This document shows positions 7,987 to 16,884 of a stretch of 64,000 nt of DNA, one piece after another. The stretch comes from a virus. The DNA is taken from the IMG/VR virus record IMGVR_UViG_3300020463_001735, positions 16,187 to 80,186 of that record. One strand, 5' to 3'. How positions within the stretch are numbered: the stretch's first letter is position 1; each line of letters opens with the position of its first letter. Made by a program: the position numbers and the translations under genes. The notes below the pieces were generated by a model. It saw nothing but the letters and a program-made list of their open reading frames with translations. It was not told the origin of the DNA and searched no databases.

Positions 7987-8698
7987 TAAAATTAAAGAAG
8001 CCGTAAGAGTTACGCAAAGAGCACAGCGTAACTATGACCTAACAAAAAGTATTCCAGCACAAGATCTTGATACTATAATTTTTGCCGCGGCTAATAGTCC
8101 TAGTAAGCAAAACGAAACCCACTATAGATTGCATGTGTATACAGATCCATCAATGATAAAAAAAATACATGAATGTACAAAAAAATTTACACTAGGTATA
8201 CATCAAGCTCTTGAAGAAGGAAAAGGCGAAAACTGGTTATATGAAAATAGATCAGTAACAAATTCACAAATTTATGCAAATGCACTTTTTATCTACGAAG
8301 AAATAAAAGGTAAACCAAGGGGTGCTACCCATTTAAGAGCTGAAAGTGGTGATGACAAAAGCCGGGAATACTATGCAGAACAGAGATATTACAGTATTGG
8401 AACAAGTATAGGTAACCTTACATTGACAGCAGGTTTGTTAGGATACAAAACAGGAATATGTTCTGCTATGGATGATGATACAATAAGAGACTTGACAAAC
8501 ATACAAAATGATGTTAAAGTACTAGTAGGAGTTGGATATGCTAATGAAGGTGTTGATAGAAGATTACATCCAGAAGTATTAAATAAGCATGTACCACAAG
8601 ACAGCAGAACTGGAGGACTAAAAGAAAACTGGCGTTTTCCTAGTTTTGATAGACAATTAGAAGTGGTACTTAACAATGAGGAATACCAAGGTATATGA
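7979..8698 (+). CDS. Nitroreductase-fold flavoprotein-like protein (copy B)
   Basis: The 239-residue protein has the nitroreductase N-terminal signature RAQRNYDLTKSIP and then AAANSPSKQNETHY, with the invariant-type SPSKQN block for FMN and the dimer partner. A long helix-rich middle carries YYSIGTSIGNLTLTA, which corresponds to the family's G.A..N..L.A helix. GYKTGIC and VGVGYANEG close the flavin site. It is closer to the family consensus than copy A. It overlaps PP-loop copy B at its start and the next radical SAM at its stop, repeating the PP-loop plus nitroreductase pairing seen upstream. Confidence 0.75.
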   Translation: MHDKIKEAVRVTQRAQRNYDLTKSIPAQDLDTIIFAAANSPSKQNETHYRLHVYTDPSMIKKIHECTKKFTLGIHQALEEGKGENWLYENRSVTNSQIYANALFIYEEIKGKPRGATHLRAESGDDKSREYYAEQRYYSIGTSIGNLTLTAGLLGYKTGICSAMDDDTIRDLTNIQNDVKVLVGVGYANEGVDRRLHPEVLNKHVPQDSRTGGLKENWRFPSFDRQLEVVLNNEEYQGI

Positions 8699-9549
8699 CG
8701 CCTACACTAAAAGAACTTAAAGGATCACCATATCGCACAGTAGATTTCTATCTTTCTAAGTCATGCAACAAAAGTTGCCACTATTGTACTGCATGGACTT
8801 TACAGATGCGTAATTTAAATGTGGATATGGATTTAGTGCGTACAATATTAAAAGGACTAGCACCTTACAAAACAAGAATATGTTTACTAGGTGGAGAGCC
8901 TGGCCTTGCAAAAAATTTAGATGAAGTAATTGCAGAAATAAAAAAACATGAAAACTTGATTCCGCAAGTATTAAGCAACAGTTTAGTAAGAAAATTTTAT
9001 CCTCACATACTAGAGGATAGAGATATAATATATATTGAACATTTGGTTTTAGATTTTTATCAGGATAAAATAGAAAAATTAGGCAATTATCCTTTTTTGC
9101 CAAAAAATGATTTAAACAATTATAATCTTATAATTGAAACTCCTGGATATTTTAAATACAGGGATAATTTTGATCTAACAGAAATAGATCATGAAAATAC
9201 AGAATTTAAAGAATACAATTCAAGATCACCAGATTTTTTTACAGATCATGAACTTGTACAAGCTCCAGAATTAGAAAGACGTGTGTGTGCAAAGTTTCCT
9301 CAAGTACCTGTATTTGATTTTGAAATACGTAAGATTAGACATTGTAGTAGAAAAGCAATCAACGGTAGCAGTGAATTTGACATCACAGTAGAAAATATTA
9401 CAAAGATGATGAACTATGAATTATTTAATTTTGAGAAATATTGTACAACATGTATGGATATTATTCCTAAACGTCCTAAAATGCGTAGAGACGAGATTAC
9501 AGCACTTATTTCTAACGAAGTTAACTTACTAGATTTAATGGATGCATAA
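8695..9549 (+). CDS. Radical SAM enzyme
   Basis: The 284-residue protein has the cluster motif CX3CX2C at C24, C28, C31 (SCNKSCHYC) and the SAM-binding LLGGEPGLA. Near the C-terminus there are extra cysteines (RRVCAKF, RHCSRK, YCTTCMD) that could bind an auxiliary cluster. Its compact size and N-terminal core resemble peptide-, sugar- or base-modifying radical SAM enzymes. It starts in an ATGA overlap with the nitroreductase-fold gene and its stop overlaps the carbamoyltransferase start (TAATG), so the three are likely co-translated. Confidence 0.85.
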   Translation: MTPTLKELKGSPYRTVDFYLSKSCNKSCHYCTAWTLQMRNLNVDMDLVRTILKGLAPYKTRICLLGGEPGLAKNLDEVIAEIKKHENLIPQVLSNSLVRKFYPHILEDRDIIYIEHLVLDFYQDKIEKLGNYPFLPKNDLNNYNLIIETPGYFKYRDNFDLTEIDHENTEFKEYNSRSPDFFTDHELVQAPELERRVCAKFPQVPVFDFEIRKIRHCSRKAINGSSEFDITVENITKMMNYELFNFEKYCTTCMDIIPKRPKMRRDEITALISNEVNLLDLMDA

Positions 9550-11054
9550 TGAAAATTTTCGCAGTAGCAGTTAACATTCATGATCATAACACCTATGATG
9601 GTAAGACGCATTTTCTTGCAGAGAGATATACTAGAGCAAAGCATAATCTTAATAGAGAAAATCCGCACGATCCAACTCCTAGTAGAATATTTTACAAAGA
9701 ATATATTGAACCTAAATATGGAAAACAAAATGAAATATTTGCTTTCACAGTTAGCAATCTCGGACAAGAATTTGTTATTGATTATTTAGAAGAAAATTTG
9801 CCTGATAAAAGTTTTTTAGATTTTAATCCTACAAAACTTTGGGACTATTATAAGACAGACAACTACTACTACATTGATCATCACCAAAGTCATGCCGCTT
9901 ATGCATTACTTACAAGCGAATTTAAAGAAAGTGATATTCTTGCTATAGATGGTAGAGGATGGCAATTTAATTGTATCTTCATAGATAAAAATGGATTAAT
10001 CCATAATATTAGCGATAAAGTTTCAATAGGTGGATTATGGAATAGACTATCACAAGATTTAGGCTTTGGATATTTAGGTGCAGGAAAAACAATGGGCTTA
10101 GCCGGATATGGCAAATTTGATTTTGATGTTTACAAAATGGTGCATGAATATATGAAAGATCCAAATCATAAATTACCTAAAGGATCTAGAGATATTTTAT
10201 CAAACATACCAAGAGAAGACATTGCATTTACTTTGCAAAAATATACAATAGATTTAATAAAAAAATATGTTTTTCCTTTAAAAACCTGTAACAATATTTG
10301 TATTGCAGGAGGTGTTGCATACAATGGTTATGTAAACGAAGAATTTACAAATTATTATGATAATGTCCATGTTCCTCCGGCTGCAGGAGATGAAGGTCAA
10401 TCATTAGGAACATATATGCATGCAGATTTTATGCTAAACAACAATGTTCACATACCAACTGTATATGCAGGCGCAGAACATCATATAGATGAAAAAATAT
10501 TCGAAGGTTTAAATTATGAAAAACTTCCTTTCGAAGAAATATGCACACAAGTTGCAGAGGCTATAGATAATGGACAAATAGTAGGATGGTACCAAGGATG
10601 TAGCGAAAGCGGCAACAGAGCTTTAGGCAACAGAAGCATATTAGCAGACCCAAGAGCAGATTACATACAAAAACAAATCAACAATAACGTAAAATTAAGA
10701 GAAGATTTTAGGCCATTTGCACCAAGTGTTTTAGAAGAATATTATCAAGATTACTTTGACACTAATCAACCTAGTCCGTATATGAGTAGAATTATGCCTG
10801 TAAAATCTGACAAGATACCAGGTGTAACACACGTAGACGGAACAGCAAGAATACAAACTGTGAATAGAAAATTTAATCAAAGATACTACGATGTTATTGA
10901 AGCATTTTTCAAATTGACAGGTATACCCATGTTACTGAATACTAGTTTCAATTGCCAAGAACCAATTGTAGAAACTCCTCAAGATGCAGTAAACACTTTT
11001 AACAAATGTGGTTTGACTGTTCTTGTAATAAATGATTATATTGTGAGGAAATAA
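9549..11054 (+). CDS. NodU/CmcH/TobZ-family O-carbamoyltransferase
   Basis: The 501-residue protein is full length for this family. HHQSHA (111-116) and GGVAYNG belong to the Kae1-like N-terminal domain, which makes carbamoyl-adenylate from carbamoyl phosphate and ATP. ESGNRALGNRSILADPR, RPFAPSVL and LNTSFN..EPIVETP belong to the C-terminal transfer domain. Known members carbamoylate hydroxyl groups on sugars (NodU), antibiotics (CmcH, TobZ) and, in some phages, hydroxymethylated DNA bases. No hydroxymethylase or base-modification partner is seen here, while a sugar aminotransferase and glycosyltransferases are. A glycan target is therefore slightly favoured, without proof. Confidence 0.92.
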   Translation: MKIFAVAVNIHDHNTYDGKTHFLAERYTRAKHNLNRENPHDPTPSRIFYKEYIEPKYGKQNEIFAFTVSNLGQEFVIDYLEENLPDKSFLDFNPTKLWDYYKTDNYYYIDHHQSHAAYALLTSEFKESDILAIDGRGWQFNCIFIDKNGLIHNISDKVSIGGLWNRLSQDLGFGYLGAGKTMGLAGYGKFDFDVYKMVHEYMKDPNHKLPKGSRDILSNIPREDIAFTLQKYTIDLIKKYVFPLKTCNNICIAGGVAYNGYVNEEFTNYYDNVHVPPAAGDEGQSLGTYMHADFMLNNNVHIPTVYAGAEHHIDEKIFEGLNYEKLPFEEICTQVAEAIDNGQIVGWYQGCSESGNRALGNRSILADPRADYIQKQINNNVKLREDFRPFAPSVLEEYYQDYFDTNQPSPYMSRIMPVKSDKIPGVTHVDGTARIQTVNRKFNQRYYDVIEAFFKLTGIPMLLNTSFNCQEPIVETPQDAVNTFNKCGLTVLVINDYIVRK

Positions 11055-12112
11055 TGTTAGATAAAGAAAATTTAAAATTTGTAAAGAATATACTAAGCGT
11101 TACAAATAAAAATGTTGAGTTAGATACAGTAGATAAAATAATGACTTATGCACGTGATGAAGATTATCCGTCATTCTTTAACACTGTGCTTGATTGTTTA
11201 GATAATGATCCTACATTTAGAATAAAATACTTACGTATACTACATAGTATAAAAGATAACAACCAATATGAACTTTTTAAAGACATAATAGGTATAAAAG
11301 ACAATGAAAAAACAGTAACCGAACTTGTAAAAATATTACCTATAATAAAAGCAATTACTGATCAAAACGAATTAGACTTTTTTAATTCTACACTTACTGT
11401 GACAAATCCTACACTTGATGTAGAAACTTTATATAATATACTTAAGACAGTAAAAGATCAGCCAGAACTTAAAGAAGATATATTTGATAGTTTTAGTGAC
11501 AATCAAATTGCATCTAAAACAGCATTATTAAGTCAAATTGATGAATTAAATTTTTTGAACAAAGATAGTAATGTTGTAATTTGGGGTAGTTGGTATGGCA
11601 GTATACTGATTCCACAACTAGTAAATCGTGTGAACAAAGTTGTGTGTATGGACATTGATGAGAAACCTTTAAATATTGCAAAGAATAGATTTTTTACAAA
11701 CTATAGAAACATAGATTATGTCAGCGGAGATGTTTTTGAAAACTACAAAGACATATATCAAAAAGTAAATTTAATTATAAACACATCATGCGAACACATG
11801 AGACCTATGGAAGAATGGCCCTGGTTTAGATTTAGTTCAATGGAGACAGATGCTGTACATCCTAAAGGATACGCTGACGACAAACCACACAGACGAAAAG
11901 TTTATCAATCAGCAAAACTATCAAGTGACTGTTACTTTGCTTTTCAATCTAACAATATGTTCGACATACAAGGACACATAAACTGTGTAAATAGTTTAGA
12001 AGAATTTAAAAAGCAATTACCAGAAAGAGCAGAAGTACTATACGAAGATGAAGTAGCCGACACAAGAGGTACTAGATATATGCTAATAGGAAAGTTCAAT
12101 CATTTAGTATAG
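11054..12112 (+). CDS. Methyltransferase-like protein with helical N-terminal arm
   Basis: The 352-residue protein has two parts. Residues 1 to about 165 are helical and charged, with repeated short helices and no recognised domain. The rest is Rossmann-like: VVIWGSWYGS near 175 in the place of the SAM-binding glycine loop, VVCMDIDE (about 197-203) for the acidic ribose contact, SGDVFE, and INTSCEHM in the motif IV position. These fit a SAM-dependent methyltransferase with a modified glycine loop. Marine T4-like phages often carry such a protein beside glycan or radical SAM genes. It is the last gene of the plus operon and its end overlaps the convergent SGNH gene by 17 bp. Confidence 0.6.
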   Translation: MLDKENLKFVKNILSVTNKNVELDTVDKIMTYARDEDYPSFFNTVLDCLDNDPTFRIKYLRILHSIKDNNQYELFKDIIGIKDNEKTVTELVKILPIIKAITDQNELDFFNSTLTVTNPTLDVETLYNILKTVKDQPELKEDIFDSFSDNQIASKTALLSQIDELNFLNKDSNVVIWGSWYGSILIPQLVNRVNKVVCMDIDEKPLNIAKNRFFTNYRNIDYVSGDVFENYKDIYQKVNLIINTSCEHMRPMEEWPWFRFSSMETDAVHPKGYADDKPHRRKVYQSAKLSSDCYFAFQSNNMFDIQGHINCVNSLEEFKKQLPERAEVLYEDEVADTRGTRYMLIGKFNHLV

Positions 12113-12758
12113 TATTATACATATTGTAAGCAATAAGATTTTGTGTTTGTGGTCCAGGATGTCTACCATCGCTGGCATGATCTAAAAAAATATATTCAGG
12201 ATTATGAGTTTCACAAAAATTAATATATCGTATATTCACTTCATTCCAATCCGGTTCTTGAATATTGTTAAACGGTAATTCTGTCCAAATAAAATGATAA
12301 TTTTTTACACCTTTTTTATCTAGAAACAATTTTGAAAAATTAATGGCTGAATAGCTTTCTACATTTTGATTTAGATCAAAATATAAAGTTTTATAAAATG
12401 ATTTTGCCATTTTTCTTTTCAATGGATTTTTTTGTAATGTAATAGAAGATGGTTGTATGTCAATCCATCTTTTTTCATCTGTATAAAAAGTAGTTCTAGC
12501 AAAATCTGTCCAAAGTATTACAGCAATGTCATCTTTTTTATATTTTTGTTGTACAATTAAATTACAAATGTTTTTATTGCTAGTTCCAGGAAATCCTAAA
12601 TTTTTTACCGGCATCATATTTAAGAATTTACTTAGACAGGTAGGCCAAGCATATTTACTTGGATAGGGAGATCTCCCATTATTACTATTAAGACAGTCTA
12701 TCAAACCCTCACCATAAGTAATACTACATCCGAATGCCATTATTCTTTCAATGTTCAT
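12096..12758 (-). CDS. SGNH/GDSL-like hydrolase (copy 2)
   Basis: The 220-residue protein has FGCSITYGEG with candidate nucleophile S12, the glycine block NLGFPGTSN, and the C-terminal DGRHPG with D197 and H200 in the catalytic Asp-x-x-His spacing. It is closely related in layout to the adjacent 217-residue protein, which also reads FGCS.TYGEGL, so the two look like a tandem duplication. Its start overlaps the upstream gene by ATGA. It is the last gene of the minus-strand accessory operon. A deacylase or acyltransferase role on a glycan is the usual expectation. Confidence 0.7.
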   Translation of the reverse strand: MNIERIMAFGCSITYGEGLIDCLNSNNGRSPYPSKYAWPTCLSKFLNMMPVKNLGFPGTSNKNICNLIVQQKYKKDDIAVILWTDFARTTFYTDEKRWIDIQPSSITLQKNPLKRKMAKSFYKTLYFDLNQNVESYSAINFSKLFLDKKGVKNYHFIWTELPFNNIQEPDWNEVNIRYINFCETHNPEYIFLDHASDGRHPGPQTQNLIAYNMYNTILND

Positions 12759-13408
12759 TTTATAATTCCATATACTTGTGAGGCTAGATTATCATGTGCT
12801 TTTAAACCTGGATGCATATTATCTGCTCCATAATCATCTAATAACTTTAAATTTTTTATAGGAGATAAAAACCAATTAGGAACAAAATCAAGTTCTGATG
12901 ATATCATTTTTTTATCTCTACTAAAAGTAAAGTTATAAACTTTTACACCATAATTAATTAAATATCTATAACTATGATCGATAGCTACATATGTTTCATT
13001 TTGTGAATTAAATTCATTAAAAAGATGTGTATAAAATATTTTATTTAAATTTCTTCTAGCTGGTAGATTTCCTTTTCTTTTCTCAGTATAACTAGGCATA
13101 AACTGATAAGGGCTCTTTTTTTTGCTATGTAAAAAACAAGTTCTATTATGGTGTGTCCATAACACAACCACTGTATCATTTTTGTTTAAATCTGCATCTA
13201 ATATAGAATGCTGTATTTCTTTGTTTGATGCACCACACACTGCATAATTTATACACTCTAAAGATAACTTGTCGGCAAGTAAGTATGGCCAAGAAAATTT
13301 GCTTGGAGGTGGAATAGGTATACCTGGTTTATTTAATGTGCCAATGCAATCTGGTAAACCCTCTCCGTATGTATGACTACATCCGAATGCTATGAGTCTA
13401 TTCATCAA
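12755..13408 (-). CDS. SGNH/GDSL-like hydrolase (copy 3)
   Basis: The 217-residue protein has FGCSHTYGEGLPDC with S11 as candidate nucleophile, YAVCGASN as the glycine/asparagine block and ADNMHPG with D196 and H199. It parallels the downstream copy over the whole length. Between the blocks it has a basic insert (SEKKRKG-type stretch) not shared with its neighbour. Overlaps at both ends show it is translated with the glycosyltransferase-like gene upstream. Confidence 0.7.
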   Translation of the reverse strand: MMNRLIAFGCSHTYGEGLPDCIGTLNKPGIPIPPPSKFSWPYLLADKLSLECINYAVCGASNKEIQHSILDADLNKNDTVVVLWTHHNRTCFLHSKKKSPYQFMPSYTEKRKGNLPARRNLNKIFYTHLFNEFNSQNETYVAIDHSYRYLINYGVKVYNFTFSRDKKMISSELDFVPNWFLSPIKNLKLLDDYGADNMHPGLKAHDNLASQVYGIIK

Positions 13409-14072
13409 ACTTTTCCCTCAACCATTCAAAATTATTAATTAACCCAAGATCAGACCTCCTAGAAAGGCCAAACTCCATACCAGCGGTAGCGCCTGCCAAA
13501 GCGTATTCGCCATATGGTCTATCGTGTCCCACGGTTGTCCAAGTTTTGAGTCTTTCTTCAGTTTCATTATGTACCTGCCTTTCTATTGTTTTACTTGCTA
13601 ATTTTGCACATTCTCTAAAAGCACTGCGCCATGTGCTAAATTTGTCTGTATTAAAACACGTGATATTGCTTATTTTTTCAACCACACAGAAGTTTTTGCT
13701 AATACTTGTTGTCATATCATTAGTATTTTTATCCATTTCTAAAACTAATTTTCTTGGAAGTAATTTAATACCACCGTATCCGTAGACTAAATTATTTATT
13801 GGATTTATACTTTGCCAAACATATACAGTGTCATAACAAACATTAAAATTTTGTTTGAAATTTTCATCAAAATTAAAACTAGGCACGATATCTGCATCAC
13901 CATCTATTACATAAAACATTTTTGTATCACAAAGTTCTGCGGCTTTTACATGTGCATTATGTATTCCTTGTACATTGTCAATACGTTTTATAAAAGGAAT
14001 TATTTTTTTAAGTTTGCTAAACCTTTGTTCTTTGTCTGGTTCTTTGTAACTTATGTATACAACATCAAACAT
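13398..14072 (-). CDS. GT-A-fold glycosyltransferase-like protein (family 1, copy a)
   Basis: The 224-residue protein begins with DVVYISYKEPD (first strand) and has a DGDAD cluster at 57-61 (FYVIDGDAD), the usual place of the DxD motif that holds the metal and nucleotide-sugar. STWRSAFRECAKLA further on is shared with the larger paralogue at 15495, which reads QAWRAGFREGVKM. The pair flank a twitch radical SAM gene. The donor and acceptor are unknown. No membrane segment is seen, so it would act in the cytoplasm. Confidence 0.6.
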   Translation of the reverse strand: MFDVVYISYKEPDKEQRFSKLKKIIPFIKRIDNVQGIHNAHVKAAELCDTKMFYVIDGDADIVPSFNFDENFKQNFNVCYDTVYVWQSINPINNLVYGYGGIKLLPRKLVLEMDKNTNDMTTSISKNFCVVEKISNITCFNTDKFSTWRSAFRECAKLASKTIERQVHNETEERLKTWTTVGHDRPYGEYALAGATAGMEFGLSRRSDLGLINNFEWLREKFDE

Positions 14073-15498
14073 TTACAAAAGCCCATTCGTCAAAGTAAGA
14101 TACAAATTCAGGAAATGTTTGTTTAAAATTAGTGCCTCTTCGCTTGTCATACTCTGTAATATATTCAACAAAGTTGTATCTTGTAAGTTGTAAATCTTTA
14201 GGATCTGCTTTGTTTTGTAACTCAATTACACTGTTATATATACGCATAATTTTTTCACTTTCATTCGGCCATTGATCAGTAGGAGCTGAATCATATGCAT
14301 CTTGTAGTGTTTTTATAATTTTTTTCATATATCTATCTAATATCTTTCTTGGTGTAATCATTATATCTAAAAATTTAGGATTTCTTACATAGGCAAAATC
14401 CATGGTAATAGTAGGTGAATGTTTTCTTAAATCATTAATATCGTTTATCATTAGATGCAGTGTAGTTGTGCTTAACATATTGACTGCACACATAATGCTT
14501 AGTTTAACACTTTTTGTATTACTTACAAGCATTTTTAAGTTTTTCAACCATAGGTCATAGTCCATACCAAATCTTACATAATTATTTTGTTCACCTTTTG
14601 CTTCTGCACTAGTATAAATTGTAAAACTTTTAATACTTTTAGTATCTTCTAAAATGTTAATTTTGTTAATAAAACTTTTCCATATTTTATGGGGAGGACA
14701 TGCATTAGTATTGATAGCGAACTCTAAATTAGGTTGAGGATTCTCTAGAAGATAGTCTATTACTTTCATAGTGTGTTTACTTAATAAAGGTTCTCCACCT
14801 GTAATTCTAAATACATGCATGTGTTTTACTGCTTCAGGAAACCATTTCCAAAATGCCTCTATATAAGGATTGTGTTCTCTTTCCAAATATTGTACCTCAT
14901 CAGGATTTATAAAACCAAATTCTCTTTTGTTTCCTTTGTAATCTGTATATTTGTAAGTTCCTTTTTCTTTTACTTCTTCAGTCCATTTGCTACTAAAAGC
15001 TGGTCCGCAGTAAGCACACTTAAAATTACACACATTACTAAAACTTATTTCAACATATTTCGGAAATATATTTTCATTGCCCTTGCTTTCCATTATTTCA
15101 TGTAAATAGGGAATACTCCAGTCTTGTATGCTTTTTGTAATTCGATCACTAAAATGATTGCTGTTATCTTCAATACGCCAACAGTAATCACATTCTACAG
15201 GACGTTCACCGTTAAGCATTTCTTGTCTTCGTTCTTTTTTAAATTCTGTATTATGTAATGCACCTGGATCTTTTTCAAGCTCGTCAAGTTTAATTTTATG
15301 TGCACCTACGTGATGACAACTGTGTGTGATACCACTACCTAAATGTGTTGTCACTTGAGTCCATTTTGCTAAACAAAATCCAGGACCAACGGCATCTAAA
15401 GAATCTTTAAGTAATTCTAATTTACGCGGATCATTTTTGTCAAATTTAAGTCGTTTTGCAAGACTTTTTGCTTTTACACGTTGCCATTCAGCTTTCAC
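14065..15498 (-). CDS. N-terminal-twitch radical SAM protein
   Basis: The 477-residue protein has an N-terminal cysteine module (GFCLAKW, SCHHVGAH, ECDYCW) before the radical SAM core. The cluster motif is C157, C161, C164 (NVCNFKCAYC) and the SAM-binding strand is RITGGEPLL. The order, with the auxiliary domain first, identifies the N-twitch radical SAM family seen in T4-like phages. The C-terminal 150 residues are helical. It lies between two glycosyltransferase-like paralogues with stop/start overlaps on both sides, suggesting it acts on the same product. The reaction is unknown. Confidence 0.9.
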   Translation of the reverse strand: MKAEWQRVKAKSLAKRLKFDKNDPRKLELLKDSLDAVGPGFCLAKWTQVTTHLGSGITHSCHHVGAHKIKLDELEKDPGALHNTEFKKERRQEMLNGERPVECDYCWRIEDNSNHFSDRITKSIQDWSIPYLHEIMESKGNENIFPKYVEISFSNVCNFKCAYCGPAFSSKWTEEVKEKGTYKYTDYKGNKREFGFINPDEVQYLEREHNPYIEAFWKWFPEAVKHMHVFRITGGEPLLSKHTMKVIDYLLENPQPNLEFAINTNACPPHKIWKSFINKINILEDTKSIKSFTIYTSAEAKGEQNNYVRFGMDYDLWLKNLKMLVSNTKSVKLSIMCAVNMLSTTTLHLMINDINDLRKHSPTITMDFAYVRNPKFLDIMITPRKILDRYMKKIIKTLQDAYDSAPTDQWPNESEKIMRIYNSVIELQNKADPKDLQLTRYNFVEYITEYDKRRGTNFKQTFPEFVSYFDEWAFVNV

Positions 15499-16376
15499 CG
15501 TATTCTCCTAGCTGGAGGTGCGTACACTGTTTTAAAGAATTTACTTTGTTCCTCATCTAATGCAACTTTACTGATAGGTAATCCTTGCTGTTGTAATACT
15601 TCGCCATATTCAGCAATCTTTTGTTCTACAGGACAATCTTTAATCTCATTCCAGTATTCATTAAGCCATTTGAAATCTCTTGTTACAGAATGATCCCAAT
15701 CGGTTGCAAGTATCTTTTGGCAACCATCTCTAGCACCCATTATAGCATAAAGTCCATTATTAACATCTGCACCAACATTCAACCAAACAAGTAGTCTATT
15801 GTAATTTTGCCACCAAGTATTATTTGCAAGATCCTCTACCTTTGCACCTCTGTTTAGCGACATTTTGACACCTTCTCGAAATCCTGCTCTCCAAGCCTGA
15901 TGTGGTGTTGCACTAATAATGCTGGTTGAATAGTTTTCGTTTAGTTGGTAATAGTTATCAAAGTAACAAAATTCTATTAATGTATCGTCAGACCCGTCTG
16001 TGTTTTCATGTGTCTTCATATTCGCAACAAAATCCTTTGTCCACATTTTTAAACTTCCGTTACCGTATCTCAAACCATTTATGTCAATGTTACCACACCA
16101 GCTGAATTGGTAATCATCATCTACTCCCAATTCATCTAAGTCTAAAACAACATTTAAAAATTTTGGATCAATAACAGTATCACCATCTACGGTTACAAAG
16201 TGTTTTGTTTCTGATATATCTGCACAGGCTTTATGTGCCGCATCTGAGCCGTCTACTCCGTGTATGCGTTTGGCATAAGGCACTTTCGTAAGTATATCTG
16301 CATAATTTTTTTCTGCATTAGGCTCATCATATGAAAGAAAAACAATATCACAATCTCCAACTTTTATATTATTCAA
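15495..16376 (-). CDS. GT-A-fold glycosyltransferase-like protein (family 1, copy b)
   Basis: The 293-residue protein starts with CDIVFLSYDEPN and carries VTVDGDTVID (DGD at 64-66), the likely DxD motif. HQAWRAGFREGVKMSL matches the shorter paralogue at 13398. A C-terminal extension (about 230-293) ends in a basic tail (PPARRIR). The N-terminal repeat pattern (Y.EP...) and the conserved WR..FRE block support a small phage family of sugar-transfer proteins. It is co-translated with the radical SAM gene behind it, with a 4-bp overlap. Confidence 0.6.
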   Translation of the reverse strand: MNNIKVGDCDIVFLSYDEPNAEKNYADILTKVPYAKRIHGVDGSDAAHKACADISETKHFVTVDGDTVIDPKFLNVVLDLDELGVDDDYQFSWCGNIDINGLRYGNGSLKMWTKDFVANMKTHENTDGSDDTLIEFCYFDNYYQLNENYSTSIISATPHQAWRAGFREGVKMSLNRGAKVEDLANNTWWQNYNRLLVWLNVGADVNNGLYAIMGARDGCQKILATDWDHSVTRDFKWLNEYWNEIKDCPVEQKIAEYGEVLQQQGLPISKVALDEEQSKFFKTVYAPPARRIR

Positions 16377-16884
16377 TTGTTTCTCCTATTGTGTGATAGT
16401 AACTTTGCATATCGGGTTGTGTTATAATCCTGCAATTATCAAAATATTTTGTATCAAACGTAAATGGTCCATCAAAGAAATCTTGATATCTACATTCTAG
16501 TGTACAGTACAATTTGTTTGCGTTATTTAAGTGTATTACAAAAAACTTTTTAAAAGTTTGAGAAGGCGGCAGTTTATCAATGCTAAATGTATGTGTAATG
16601 CTGTAACATTTTAATTTTGGATTTTGAATAATATATATGCTGTTGGGTTTTTTATTATCCGACATTTCTACTGTGAATACATTGCTGTGTAAAGTTTGTT
16701 TGCCGTCTTTTTTCTCCATTACATAGTCATGTTTTTTCACAACTATATAATCATCAATATTTTCTACTGCATCTGCAAACTTTTCATACATCTCAGCACT
16801 TATTTCTAAATACTGCAATATGTTATCAGTTTCATTAGTAATTTTTAATATTTTACCTGTGCTATCAAAACCAACATACAACAT
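16369..16884 (-). CDS. Unknown protein in the glycosyltransferase operon
   Basis: The 171-residue protein has alternating short beta strands (LYVGFDSTGKILKITN, NVFTVEMSD, YCTLECRYQDFFDGPFTF) and no cysteine clusters, membrane segments or known motif. Its ends overlap both neighbours. The beta-rich character suggests a binding or structural role rather than an enzyme. No family was recognised. Confidence 0.6.
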   Translation of the reverse strand: MLYVGFDSTGKILKITNETDNILQYLEISAEMYEKFADAVENIDDYIVVKKHDYVMEKKDGKQTLHSNVFTVEMSDNKKPNSIYIIQNPKLKCYSITHTFSIDKLPPSQTFKKFFVIHLNNANKLYCTLECRYQDFFDGPFTFDTKYFDNCRIITQPDMQSYYHTIGETIE

